DNA of 64,000 nt from Anthracocystis setariae (GCA_928724745.1 CAKMXJ010000002.1:558001-622000); one strand, 5' to 3'. Shown: positions 27,404 through 37,932, counted from the first letter of the stretch. The notes: generated from the letters alone by a model not told the origin. Numbers and translations: made by a program.

Positions 27404-29340
27404 AATCATTCGGTGGAACTGTTATCGGGCTGCGCACATTGTTCTGTCTTGAACTCCAATCAAACTTGCTACGTGCGCACAACCATCCTTGTGCTTTTAT
27501 CAGCAGAGCGACCGAAACGAGCTTCAAGTACGAGCGGAATTTCAGCCTTCCGCATGAGCAAGGTCGATCATCAGTTGCGACATGTCCTGGCGGTTGGGTC
27601 AGTGCAGAAGCTCCGGTCTAGAAAGTGCTCTAAAATTTTTCCGGCCACAGACATCTGGAACGGAGGAAGAACAACTCTGTCGCGTGTTTCATGTCGCTTA
27701 AGTCGCTTATGCAGGCTGCGGATCCAGCAAGACACACCGCCAACATGCAAATCGCGCACTGTGGCAGGCTTGGAATGTCATGCCGGAAACTACGGCGGGT
27801 CCACTTGGCAGTCGATTCGTTTGGTCCTCGCAGGTTACATCTCTGCCTTTCCGACCGCTGTGCGAGTGGCGTGGGTCAAAGCGGCACTCGAATCATTAGA
27901 ACCATGCAGAACCACACAGCGTATACTGCAGCACGAAGATGCACTTGACATACCCGTCCCTGACTCTTTTCCGCTGTGCACCTGTACCGCACAACTTTAC
28001 GTTTCTCACGCCTTTCACAAATGCGACCAACAAACATGCATGCTTTCGCCCACAAGCCTACTATGCAACCCCGTTACTTTCACACGAACATGACAATAAG
28101 GTCCTGTGCCCTACAACACGGTGGTCTACTGCAACCTATTTTGGAATGAGGGTAGTGCGAAACGATTGGTGGGTCCTTGGCGCAGATCGCTTTGGAAGAA
28201 AGGGGCCGAGAGATTCGTCGCTCTCTCATCGAACTCGCTGATTCGTGTCAAAGTCCAGAAAACGACGTAGCAAGAGACAATGGCATCAACTATCGAGTGC
28301 AGCAACCAAACATGTCAGAGGTCCCGGCACTTCAAGGCTTGGCACGACCCCTTGGAGTTCTGGTCTCGCAGACTTTAGGCTGCGACGGGTTTCATGCGTC
28401 TCCATACAGTACCTTTGAATCAGGTCGCTTGGTGAGGTTGGCTCAGCCCATCCTGCTCCCACCCTACCTCTGATGTGTCTGCAGCGCTGACAAATGGAAT
28501 ATGTGGGAGTGTTGCACCTTTCCGTCGCCTGGAAAGCTCAAGCCTGTCGAAGACCTGCCAATTGGTGGGAATCGAATCTCGCTTGCCAGTTACGCCGCAC
28601 AAACGTCGCTCTTCTCTAGGATCTGACCGACCGCCGACCCTTTCTAGATCTACCGTACGTCCCAAGAAGGTAGAGTTCAAACTGTTCCCAACAATGCCGC
28701 CGGCTCCTCTTGTTTTGACTTGGCAACGTCATCTTGATAAGCCAAGATCCGCAGCGTTTACCACAGAAGCCCTTCGGCACCGTAACATATTGGCTTTCCC
28801 CACTGATGGTTCCTATTGTTCCTAATGCATCGATTCGAACATGTTGTTGTGGTGGATCCGAAGTCGGGAAAGGAGGCTGCACTCCTTTGTAGCCCCACCA
28901 CCGGGCTTGGGCCTCCGACTAACGTTGTGCCCACTCTGGACAACAGGTCTTAGCAAGCCACGTCCAAATTTGCGCTTTCTGGTGTCAAGGCTGACTGTAG
29001 TTGGGATGCGAACATGAAGGGCCGAATCGAAAGAGACCCTCTGAACACTTGTGCGACCTTCCGCCAGTCCTCAGCCGAGTCGAGTAGGGATCATGATGCG
29101 TCTGAAGGAAGTGGTTCATCTTAGAGCTCCACTCTCCATCTTTATATAACGACCTCCCTTCGTCGCTCTCTCCTTTCTCCTTCCCTCATCCCTTCATCCC
29201 TTCACCCCTTCACCCCTTCCCGTTCCCATACCCCTCTACGCCACCTACACTCAGCCTTCTTCACGAATCACACTTCCTCTCTTCCTCTGAGATCCTGACC
29301 TGACCTTCCTTTCACTTCACCCAGCTCTGCCATCTGGAAG
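27404..29340. other. Long intergenic region upstream of the chitin deacetylase gene
   Basis: About 1.94 kb, the largest gap in the window. Only short or ATG-less ORFs occur (for example 27413-28093, starting at GTG with no family features). The right end holds a TATA box and a 60-base CT-rich leader (ccttcatccc/cttcacccc repeats, about 29165-29225) for the deacetylase gene. Such length suggests complex regulation of that gene, or an unrecognised non-coding or split gene. Confidence 0.5.
29143..29149 (+). promoter_or_regulatory. TATA box (TATATAA) of the chitin deacetylase gene
   Basis: It sits about 190 bases upstream of the ATG and just before a strongly pyrimidine-rich tract, a common arrangement in well-expressed fungal promoters. 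Confidence 0.5.
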
Positions 29341-30285
29341 ATGCGTTTCATCTCGGTTTGCGCCTTGGGCGCTGCTCTCTCCACGAACGTCATCTCCTTT
29401 GCCTCTGCCTCGCCTACCGCAATGGCCACCATCCCTGACCACATTTCCGAGAACGTCCGACGCGAGCTCGCATCTCTTCCTTCCTCCGCCTACACCCTGT
29501 ACGAGCGCGATGCTGACTCGTCAGGTCACCTCGTCAAGCGTGATCCCAAACACAAGGGCATGGCTGGTAAAAAGCGCGCTGAACTCGACGGCGTTGTGAC
29601 GCGTTGCAACACGCCTTCCTGCCTGTCCATCACCTTTGATGACGGTCCCTACATTCACAACGAACGGCTCGTCAACCTTTTCCGCGATAACGGCAATCAG
29701 AAGACGACCTTCTTTGTCAACGGTAACAACTTCCGCTGCATCTATGACGAGGACTCGGTCAGGCGTCTTCGCAATGCTTATGAGAACGGCCATCAGATCT
29801 GCGCACACACTTGGAGTCATCCGCATCTTCCCAACCTCAACAACCAAGAGTTGGATCGTCAGGTGCAGTTGGTGGAGGATGCGTTGTGGAAGATTCTCGG
29901 TGTTGTTCCCGCTTGCATCCGTGCACCTTATGGAGAGATCCGCCCGGACCAGGTTGAATACTTGAACAACCGATGGGGCTTGGTAGTGGTTGGTTGGAAC
30001 AAAGACACCGGAGATGCTAACGGAGACGGCACCGAAGCGGGCTTGCAGGTTTACGAGGAGCTGAAAGCGCCAAAGCATGCCATCGTGCTTAATCACGAGA
30101 CGGTCGAGGGAACCGTCAAGACCGTCATTCCGGCCGCACTGAAACTCGTCCTCGAACATGGTTATAGGGGCAGCGAGACGGTTGCTCGTACCGTCGGTTT
30201 CAACCCTTACAAAGTGGTTGGTTCTTATGGCCAGCGTGATGCCTCGTGGACTTGCGATGGTACGCCGGCGCCCGGCGCGTCCTGA
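29341..30285 (+). CDS. Secreted chitin (polysaccharide) deacetylase, NodB fold
   Basis: Single exon, 314 aa. A signal peptide (MRFISVCALGAALSTNVISF) is followed by a pro-region with dibasic sites (VKRD, KKRAE). The carbohydrate esterase 4 motifs are complete: SITFDDGPYIHNE (metal and catalytic Asp), HTWSHPHLPNL (metal-binding His pair), RAPYGEIRPDQVEYL, VGWNKDTGDANGDG and IVLNHETVEGTV (catalytic His). Cysteines flank the domain. No GPI-anchor-like hydrophobic tail is present; the C-terminus is TCDGTPAPGAS. It converts cell-wall chitin to chitosan, which in smut fungi is linked to wall integrity and evasion of host chitinases and receptors. TATA-driven and preceded by a long promoter. Confidence 0.93.
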   Translation: MRFISVCALGAALSTNVISFASASPTAMATIPDHISENVRRELASLPSSAYTLYERDADSSGHLVKRDPKHKGMAGKKRAELDGVVTRCNTPSCLSITFDDGPYIHNERLVNLFRDNGNQKTTFFVNGNNFRCIYDEDSVRRLRNAYENGHQICAHTWSHPHLPNLNNQELDRQVQLVEDALWKILGVVPACIRAPYGEIRPDQVEYLNNRWGLVVVGWNKDTGDANGDGTEAGLQVYEELKAPKHAIVLNHETVEGTVKTVIPAALKLVLEHGYRGSETVARTVGFNPYKVVGSYGQRDASWTCDGTPAPGAS

Positions 30286-30622
30286 GCACACAGCTCTTCC
30301 TCTTTTCGTCTTCTTTCTACGCTTATCCTTATCCAACATAGAATATGATTGTCTGTCCATCGAGAGTGGTGGGCCACTGCATGAAAACGCAACGGTCCGC
30401 AGCGCGCTTTCTTCCCTGTCATCGGTTTTATCGTCATTTGCCAGTTTCGCCCTCACCTCCGTCGTTTACACATGTGATTTCCAGAGAAGGTCGTTCCATC
30501 CTTTCTCTGCGAGTTATCAATCAAAGACGTCTTCTGCCTCCGGTGCTTGATCTCTCGTGTAAGCGAATATTGTGCAGCAATTTCTGGATAATTCAATATG
30601 TCCTTGTCTACTGCTGAGCCGA
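30286..30622. other. 3' intergenic region between chitin deacetylase and ERG28
   Basis: About 335 bases between convergent genes. It should hold both 3' UTRs. Nothing else was seen. Confidence 0.5.
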
Positions 30623-31415
30623 TCACCTAACGTAGGCGTCGTAGTTGCGATACATGATAGCAAGACTCGAGGCTGTCGAATTGGTAAAAGCAGATGTCGG
30701 AAGACAGTCAGCGAAATCTCGTTTCGTTCGAGACAGATCTCGGCGGACAACTTACAAGCAACAATCAAGGGACTGATCATTCCGGGTCCAAGTTTGGCGG
30801 TCCTGTAGATAAAGGTCTCGGAGAGGAAGTGACCGAGCGCGAGGATGAAAGACCACATGCAAAGCTCGTATGCACTGTGGTAGAAGAGAGGCAGGCCGAA
30901 CCGGGGGGGGGGGGTCGGTCAACTATGTGTACCACAAATGGAGCGGCGGGGGCTGTGAAGCGGCAACTCACACCTTGTCGTGGATGTTATAAGCAGCATA
31001 GGCTCGAATGATAGCGGAAGCAAAGTTCCAAACACCAAAGAGACGACCAGAGAGAGGGGTGACTGTTCGTTCGACGGAAAGGCGCAGGGAGCAACAAGAA
31101 GCGATAGCATAAAGGAGAAAGCAAAATGATGTCAGCTGCAGATGCTTCGAGATGACTATACGTTGGCAGGTTGGCTTTCAACTCACTCTGTGATCCTGCC
31201 GAGGAGTAGACTTTTGCACTGAAACTGTGGTTGAAGAAGTTGTTTGCTCCGTTCATGACGGCAACCGAAGCAACCACGAGCAACCATCGCGGAAGCAGGC
31301 CATCGGGGATCCCTGTCAGCAAGAATGATCGCGAGTCGCAGTTCGAGCGTCAGCAAATCTTCACCAAGGGTTTCGAGATGTGGAATTAATACGTACATTC
31401 ACTGATTGCGGACAT
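30623..31415 (-). CDS. ERG28: Ergosterol biosynthetic protein 28 homologue
   Basis: Five small exons on the minus strand: 31415-31397, 31312-31187, 31062-30972, 30874-30756, 30672-30623; 134 aa. Every junction keeps phase with GT..AG introns of 83-124 nt. The product reads MSAISEWIPDGLLPRWLLVV, then ITPLSGRLFGVWNFASAIIR, AYAAYNIHDKVAYELCMWSF, FLSETFIYRTAKLGPGMISP and ends RNYDAYVR. The blocks TPLSGRLFG, YAAYNI and TAKLGPG with PLIVA are diagnostic of Erg28. It is an ER membrane scaffold that tethers the C-4 demethylation enzymes Erg25/26/27. The fourth-coding-exon-side intron contains a run of 12 G (30903-30914). The gene is divergent from the SWIM-ligase gene. Confidence 0.95.
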
Positions 31416-31798
31416 CGTGTGTGAAAGTGTGTGAGAGATGGTGGCGGTCGTGTTGGAGGTGCAAAGAAGATTCCGTGCACACAATCAGGCACGTAGCAGC
31501 CTCGGAACGCGGATTTGGACAGACCAGTGAAGAAGTGACATGTCAGGGTCCACTTGATGCCACCGCATTCAACACGCCACCGTTTCATTGAAGGCACTGC
31601 TTCTGTTTACTTACAACCTTGATCCATTCATCTCGTTGCATCTCATCATCACAACCCAATGAATGCGTAAGGAATGCCGGAATCACATCTGTCAGCGCAC
31701 AGGTCGCACTCATTCTTCTGAGCAACGGGAAACAGTATCCTTCGCTGTTTAGCATAAGCATCTGCGATTGGTATAGACGCATTTGACAGTTGCCGATC
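31416..31798. other. Divergent promoter region of ERG28 and the SWIM-ligase gene
   Basis: About 380 bases. ORFs seen here run antisense into the ligase gene and look like chance. No distinct motif was recognised. Confidence 0.5.
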
Positions 31799-34545
31799 AT
31801 GCTGACGAGCATTTCGATGGCCGATGTCATCGATTCCGACACCGCAGTCCTCCATATACCCAAGATGATCAGGCAGGATGAATACGGATACCGTTCGAGC
31901 GTCGACGGCAAAGATGTCACTCCTCTTACCATCATTCCCCTCAACGAGCCCTTCAAGATCCATAAGGCCGGAGGGCCCTCTTCTGCTTCCTTCGTGCTGA
32001 AGCGACTTGCCGATGGCTATTATGTCTGCTCTTGTCCCGCCTGGAGATTCAGCACCGAGCGAGACAAGATGCGCAAAACCTGCTCGCACCTCAAAGACCT
32101 ACTCGGCCAAGACTACGAAAAGGAACGCATTTCGATGGCAAAGGAAGCTCAGAGCACCGTGTGGGAGACATCAAAGTTGCGCCGCACCAAATCAGATGGA
32201 GTACATGCAAGGCATACACAGGCCAAAAGCATGCTAGATGACCACTTCCGCCATCTGTCTCAGAGTCAGCCAGAGATTACAACATCTTCACTTAGCGGGT
32301 CACGGTCTGCAGCCTCAGCGATGCCCCAGCCTTCAAATCCCTCGCGCTCTTCTTCGAGGCAGCATCCTGCGACTAAGGACCCTGTTGGAGGCATCAAGCA
32401 ACAAAGCAAGGTTACCGCAAGGACGGAAGCCGACAGCGGTACAGAGACGGAAGAAGAAGAACTTCCGACGTCTGGACCTTCTCGATCTTCTCAACCTCCG
32501 CTACCAGCGACCCCTTCAAGCCGTCCTGCTGCCGTCACTCCTCCCCGTCGTGATCGCTCTGCATACGACGATGATCAAGATGATCAATATGGGACTGGCA
32601 CTGACGACGTGCAGAAGTCTCCATCCAAACGGGCAAGACGCGGACGGAATGGCATCGATGAGGACAACAAGGTAAATAATCGAACCCCGAGGTTGATGTC
32701 AAGTCACTTTCTCCTATACTGACAGGCGTGCTTGTGCCCCTCCTTCTCTTGTAGGTCTCTCTGCTGCTGGCCAAGCCTTGGCTCCTCGATGCTGACCCTT
32801 CCAAGCCAAGATCGAAAGCCATGGATCCCACAGGATGGTGGCTCAGCGAAAAACTTGATGGCGTAAGGGCCTTCTGGGACGGCCAACGCCTTTACTCTCG
32901 ACAGAAAATCGAATGGAATGCACCGGCGTGGTGGAAGGATCGTAAGTGGCCCGCATTGTCCACTGCCGTTGCCTCGACCTTGGCTTTTTCAGTTTGCGTA
33001 CTAACCCGAGAATGCTATCTCCTCTGCCTCTACTCAACCCTCAGGACTGCCAAAGGACATCACTCTCGATGGCGAGCTCTGGATGGCTCGAGGTACATTC
33101 GACCAGACCTCGCAGATTTGCCGCACAACTGTAAGATTGGGCCGACTCCGGACCTTCTCCCACTTTCTTCAAAGAGACTCGATTGAGCGCGAGTGGCTTC
33201 GCGAACAAGTCGGAGGAAGGCTAGCTAGCCAAGAACGCATGCGTTCTGAACGCTCAGCTCGTTTTCTGTTGCGAAGCACAGCGCGAGCGAGGGGCGCTGC
33301 AGTACTTGCTGCCCCGATCATCTCGATACGAACAGACAGAAGATGGAAATCTCTGAAAAGCTCTCTGCACCAGTCTGGTCGCTTGAAAGGCAAGCCAAAG
33401 CGGCAGGCAAAATCGGTCGCAAGTCCGCTGTTACGGTCCAGTACTGCCTCTATCTTTCTCAAAACCTTGTTTGGGCTTGACACCAGCGACCATCCGCATC
33501 CCGGACGAGTGGCGCATAGTCAATCTTCGCTGAAGCGCTGTCCACGGTGTGGCAAGGTTGTCAAGGGGCATGCAAATGCAGCCACGCGTGCATCTGGAGA
33601 TCTCACTGCCACTCGCCAAAAAGATTCATTGCAAGAGGGAAGAGCGAATGCTGATGCGCTTCTTTCCCACCCTTCTCTGACTTCCGCTCGCGCTCCTTCC
33701 ACGTCGATGCCCGCACCGCAACCGGCGCATCGCACTATCAACAACCCTTCATCGTCACGACCACCTGACCAATCAATGCTGGACACCTCTCGATCGATGG
33801 GATCCTTTCGAACCATACCTGCCACTTATGCCCACGTCTGTCGTCGCCAATCCAAGAACTCGAACGAATGGAATCGGATCAAATACATGGTACGTCCTCA
33901 TCCATAGATCTTTTGAGTTGATCACGCAACAGCGCTGACGAATGCTTGGACTTTTCTCATGTTTGACAGATCTTCGACTCGCCTTCCATGGGTGCACAAC
34001 CGGTGGAAGAGCGTTGGGCCGAACTGGAAGAGCGGTTTGGCTCCACCGACGGTCTGGACATCGACGCGCTCGAGGGCCCGCAGGTCAAGCTGGTCAAGCA
34101 CATCAAATGCCATGGTCGTGATCATCTGGTGGAACTCATGGAGTCAGTCGAAGAGAAAGGCGGAGAGGGGCTTATGCTGCGTCAGCCTGGCTCCAAGTAC
34201 GAGGGCAAACGTGGTAACACGCTTTTCAAGCTCAAGTCGTGGTACGATGCCGAGGCGGAAGTGATTGGCTATGCTGACGGGACTGGTCGACATGAAGGCC
34301 GCACCGGAGCACTTGTGGCTCTTATGGAGTGCGGTACAGTGTTCAGGGTGGGCACGGGACTGTCGGATGCGCAGAGAGACAATCCACCACCGATAGGATC
34401 GATCATCAATTACCGCTTCTTCGAGCTGAGCCAAGACGGGTATCCTCGTTTCCCCGCTTTCCGCGGCGTGGCACGCGACAAATCCAGCGCCAAAGATGCC
34501 GTTGTGCGGCCTCGAGCTAGCCTCCTCCGAGCTGCTGAGGTGTGA
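31799..34545 (+). CDS. SWIM zinc finger / ATP-dependent DNA ligase fusion protein
   Basis: Four exons, 31799-32671, 32755-32941, 33045-33889, 33970-34545, give 826 aa with matching phases. Residues 70-105 form a SWIM zinc finger (CSC near 77-79, CSH near 95-97). A Ser/Pro-rich linker leads to the ligase core: WWLSEKLDGVRAFWDGQRLY with the adenylated Lys324 (motif I), TLDGELWMARG (motif III, 361-369), KYMIFDSPSMG (motif IIIa, 634-644), GGEGLMLRQPGSKYEGKRG (motif IV) and LFKLKSWYDAEAEVIGY (motif V), then an OB-like domain to the end. These match the small bacterial/phage-type ATP ligases rather than nuclear ligases I or IV. About 245 low-complexity residues with a CPRC pair (519-522) are inserted between motifs III and IIIa. 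This segment is one open frame but might hide an intron. Confidence 0.85.
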
Positions 34546-35140
34546 CAGCTTTGATCCTACTTATGCACCTTTTGTGCTGCATCAAACTTTGACTCAAAGA
34601 CAACTGCGTTGCTGAATCTCATCAGGGTAATCGAGCAATTCGAGGAAGCTGTGCTTGTGGCAAATGAAACAGGAAAAGATGCGATTCAATCGCTCAGTTT
34701 CGGCCTTGCAGATGATGAAAGTGCACCATGCATCGCACATGCAACTGCGTTTGCAGAAACTCTGTTTGAGCGTCAAAAGTTGGCATTTGGCCAAGCGTGG
34801 CTGGGTGCACTGACGCCGATTCTCGCCTGCTTCCAACAGCCCAGCCACGATTCGCAGCCACTCCGTCCTGAGCTGCACAGTCTTTGACCAAAACGGGTTG
34901 TAGTAATCGATGCAAGGTGTTCGTTTCGGCCAAGACAAGAGGAGACGAGGAGGCAGAACAGGCAAGAAGGGTTAAAATACAGTGGAGAACAGCGAATGTC
35001 CAGGGTCGGCAAGGACGTATTGCAAGACGTTTCAAGCCGCCCTCAAGGCGATGAGAACCGGACATGGTGAAAATTAGAGGCAGATGCTCAACAGGTGAGG
35101 GTGGTCGAAGAACCTCGAGTAAGCCACGATGGGGGTTGCC
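34546..35140. other. Convergent 3' region with ambiguous short ORFs
   Basis: About 595 bases between the ligase stop and the stop of the next minus-strand gene. A minus-strand ORF of 123 codons (34694-35065) starts at an ATG in good context (CACCATG) and has a hydrophobic N-terminal stretch, WTFAVLHCILTLLACSAS. Overlapping frames are equally open, so I cannot decide whether any is real. Confidence 0.4.
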
Positions 35141-36253
35141 TCAGTGGTAGCCGTAGCTCAAGCTTGGTAGTTGCGGCGGTCGCTCGCTGCTGCGCCCAGC
35201 ATTGAGCTGATGGTTGATGGCATTGTAAGGATCGGCTGGAAAGCCACCAGGCGCAGATGCGTAGGCGTTGTAGTCGTACGAAGGTTTGCCGTAAGCAGAT
35301 GTGGCGGCGCTCTTATCGGTGAAAGGGTCCGCAGAGTACGCAGGCGTCATGCCGTACCTTGCTTCGATGTCTGCCAGAGGGTTGCCACCTCGACGGTCGT
35401 AAGAAGACATGTCTGGCCTGTCCTCTCTGCCAGCAGAAGCAGGAGCCGCAACGCCGTATCTGCCGTCTCCGCCATCGCCGTACCTTGCGGTCTTGTTCGC
35501 TTCATCGAATGCATCGTCGTCGTCGAGGTGGTTGATGGGCTCAAATGCCGAGTCTTCGTGCGGATGAACGAAGGGAGGGATGCGAGGGCCATTCTTGCGC
35601 TCCCGCCTCCACTGTCGCAGGAAGAGCAACAGAGACAGGAACCAAGCGACCCACAGGAACCAGCAGAAGGCAGCCTCGGCACGTTTGGTGCGGCACCAGC
35701 CTCCGAGCTGGTTGACAAAGTCTTGTCGATCTTTGCCGGCAGCATGAGGGTCGTTCTTGGGGTCCTTGCAACCGGGCGAAGTGTAGGCTGAGATGGTTTG
35801 TGTCATACCCAGGATCAGAAGCAGGAAGCCAAAAACGCCGTTGCAGACCAGACCGACGCGAGCCTCGCACAAGGCCCTTGCAAAGCCCTTCATCATGGTG
35901 TAGTTTGAGCGTTCATAGATGATGGGCACAACCAAGAAGATGGTTGATGTGAACAAGCTTGTGGAAGCTAGGAAGAGGATAAGACCTGTCAGACCTGAAG
36001 GGCTGCCCAGCCACTTTGTTTGGAAGGTGGCCATGTATACTGCGATCAGTAGTGTCACGGTGCCCAAGAAGACCTGAAGCGCACGAAGGATCATGTTGAG
36101 CCTAGCTACGCGTTCGTCATCCGGGTGAGACGTAGCCATGTGTGCAGCACTATTACCAATGCCCTTTGCATAAGGGTTTGGCTGATGGCCCTGGTCTGCG
36201 CTTCCGGTATCTAGCTTGCCCCACACCTTTTTGATTGACAAGAAGTCCGGCAT
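35141..36253 (-). CDS. Four-TM MARVEL-like membrane protein
   Basis: Single exon, 370 aa, ATG at 36251-36253. Four hydrophobic helices lie between residues 50 and 220: ALQVFLGTVTLLIAVYMATF, LTGLILFLASTSLFTSTIFL, VGLVCNGVFGFLLLILGMTQ and AAFCWFLWVAWFLSLLLFLR. A cysteine-containing loop (SPGCKDPKND...GGWCRTKRAE) lies between the last two. The spacing and Trp/Phe-rich last helix resemble the MARVEL domain. The C-terminal 150 residues are soluble, rich in Tyr/Ala/Gly/Pro and end SYGYH. It is probably a plasma-membrane or eisosome/trafficking protein, but this is inference. The upstream region has palindromic TGTACTGTACAGTAC sequence. Confidence 0.75.
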   Translation of the reverse strand: MPDFLSIKKVWGKLDTGSADQGHQPNPYAKGIGNSAAHMATSHPDDERVARLNMILRALQVFLGTVTLLIAVYMATFQTKWLGSPSGLTGLILFLASTSLFTSTIFLVVPIIYERSNYTMMKGFARALCEARVGLVCNGVFGFLLLILGMTQTISAYTSPGCKDPKNDPHAAGKDRQDFVNQLGGWCRTKRAEAAFCWFLWVAWFLSLLLFLRQWRRERKNGPRIPPFVHPHEDSAFEPINHLDDDDAFDEANKTARYGDGGDGRYGVAAPASAGREDRPDMSSYDRRGGNPLADIEARYGMTPAYSADPFTDKSAATSAYGKPSYDYNAYASAPGGFPADPYNAINHQLNAGRSSERPPQLPSLSYGYH

Positions 36254-36992
36254 GGTGACGGGTCAAGTGTCAGCGAGTCCAAAGCTAGTGACGAAAGCTG
36301 GGTCGGGTTCGGTGCTTCGTTGGTCGAAATTCTACGCAAACCAGGCGTGCCGTTCGGGAGGAAGATAGAGGATCGAGGGATCAGCAAGGAAGTTATGATG
36401 GAGATATAGTGAGAGAATAAGATGGTGATAATGGAGCGTAGGCGTAGGACGGGGATGTCTCAGTGATGCGTAAAGAGCTGGATGATGGTGGGAGACTCTC
36501 AAAGTAAATCCACTCAGTGAATGCGAGAGTAAGCCTCTCTCTCATCTGACTTGCTCATTTGGGTAGTACTGTACTGTACAGTACTGTACCTCCACTTGCT
36601 GGTGTGGGTCGCCTGAGCACAGCCGGATGAAGTTTCCTGTAGACAAGTGGAAAGGGGCCGAACCCCCTAGATGTTGATTAGCGCCGCTTTTCTCAAATTA
36701 CAGTGTACAGTACAGTATTCGACGGCTGTCGGCGTTCTCACCCCTGACTTACCAAGCTTAGCGAGGCACGCAACGCACGCAACGCGCTTATGAGAGACCA
36801 ACACTTTCCAATGTTTCTTTTGGACTATGTTAGCCTCAATGGTCGCACAGTTTTATATTTCTGAAAATGGCTAGTCGCCGATTTCCGGAGCCAATTTTGT
36901 CTGACCTCATACTTTGCCAGGGTCTTCTCACCAGCTTCCTGCCAAGGTCTAGGTAGCATCTTGATCGACGAAGCTCACGATCCATAGCCAGC
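36254..36992. other. Divergent promoter region with TGTACTGTACAGTAC palindromes
   Basis: About 740 bases between the MARVEL-like gene and CMC2, which are divergent. A near-perfect palindrome of TACTGTAC units lies at 36565-36590, and a related word at 36701-36718. No gene was seen. Confidence 0.55.
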
Positions 36993-37533
36993 ATGCATCC
37001 GGTAAGTACGATACTCACCACTCAGCCGAGGCCACATGCCTCACGGGTGTCGCCCTCCATTCATTCAATGTCGTCACCTTGACTAACAGACGACCATTTC
37101 TGCTCCCAATTCCACTCACAGCATCTTGTCGGCGAGAGCAAGTTGCAGCGTAAGTCATCTACAACTTATCGGCGTCCTGTGGGAACGACGGAAGCAAACT
37201 TAATCAATCTTACCTTCCATCTCTTCTATCTGCTTGCTCTTCAGACTGCGCACATCTCATCCAAGCTCTCAACGAATGCCATGCCAAAGGTATCTGGCAC
37301 AAAATCACCGGTGGTTGCAACGGCATCAAGATTGACCTCAACATGTGTCTGCGCGCAGAGGTAAGTCTCAGTATACGCTCGCCGAGATTCTCTTCATAGC
37401 CTCGCCCGCTGATAGTCCCCATCTTTCTGCGCCATCGTAGCGACTCGAAAGGACGGCCAACCACGTAAGAGAGTCGAAGGAGAATCGCAAAAAGACGGAA
37501 CAGATCTGGAAGAAGATAGATGACGAGTCTTGA
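36993..37533 (+). CDS. CMC2: COX assembly mitochondrial protein 2 (twin CX9C)
   Basis: Four exons, 36993-37001, 37122-37149, 37245-37360, 37441-37533, encode 81 aa. The first coding exon is just ATG CAT CCG. All introns are GTAAGT..CAG/TAG and phases fit. The protein starts MHPHLVGESKLQ and has two CX9C helices, CAHLIQALNEC and CNGIKIDLNMC, separated by HAKGIWHKITGG. The tail ERLERTANHVRESKENRKKT is the conserved basic helix of the family. Cmc2 is a small intermembrane-space protein, imported by the Mia40 relay and needed for cytochrome c oxidase assembly. The length matches the yeast and animal proteins. Confidence 0.94.
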
Positions 37534-37932
37534 AAATCGGCTCTGTGAAGCAAACACTCACGCATCAGCCTTCATGTCGCTCATGTAAGCGGCTTGTATA
37601 ACAGCATCGACTTTGTAATACTACGTACGATATGTGCCAACTGATCCACGCTTGCCCTCCTTTGGCTCTGCACAATTAGCTCACCGTGGGGCAACGCAAA
37701 CGTGGTTCAGCCCGCAAAGCTTCAGAGACGATGGAATGTCCGAAATGCTGTGCAAGAGATAACAACTTGCTGAACCTCGTGTATATCAGACCAGCTGGTG
37801 CCAAGTCGACCAAAGGAAAATTTGCGGAAAACGACCAACAGAAGAGACTACAAAACACAGAGAGAACCCAAGACATGACCAGCAAGGAAATTCCATGTAC
37901 GTGTATCGAGATGGCGAAAATTGTAAGGAGCA
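37534..37932. other. Convergent 3' region between CMC2 and the DUF2237 gene
   Basis: About 400 bases. A plus-strand ORF (37686-38075) overlaps the DUF2237 gene antisense and shows no family features. No gene was called. Confidence 0.5.

Noticed and set aside
27413..28093. Plus-strand ORF of 226 codons downstream of the homocysteine methyltransferase gene
   Set aside because: It begins at GTG, overlaps the likely 3' UTR and lacks domain features or codon bias like its neighbours.
34594..35065. Two overlapping minus-strand ORFs (123 codons each) after the ligase gene
   Set aside because: Both look weakly coding and the plus strand is also open; no family match and probable 3' UTR location, so no CDS was called.
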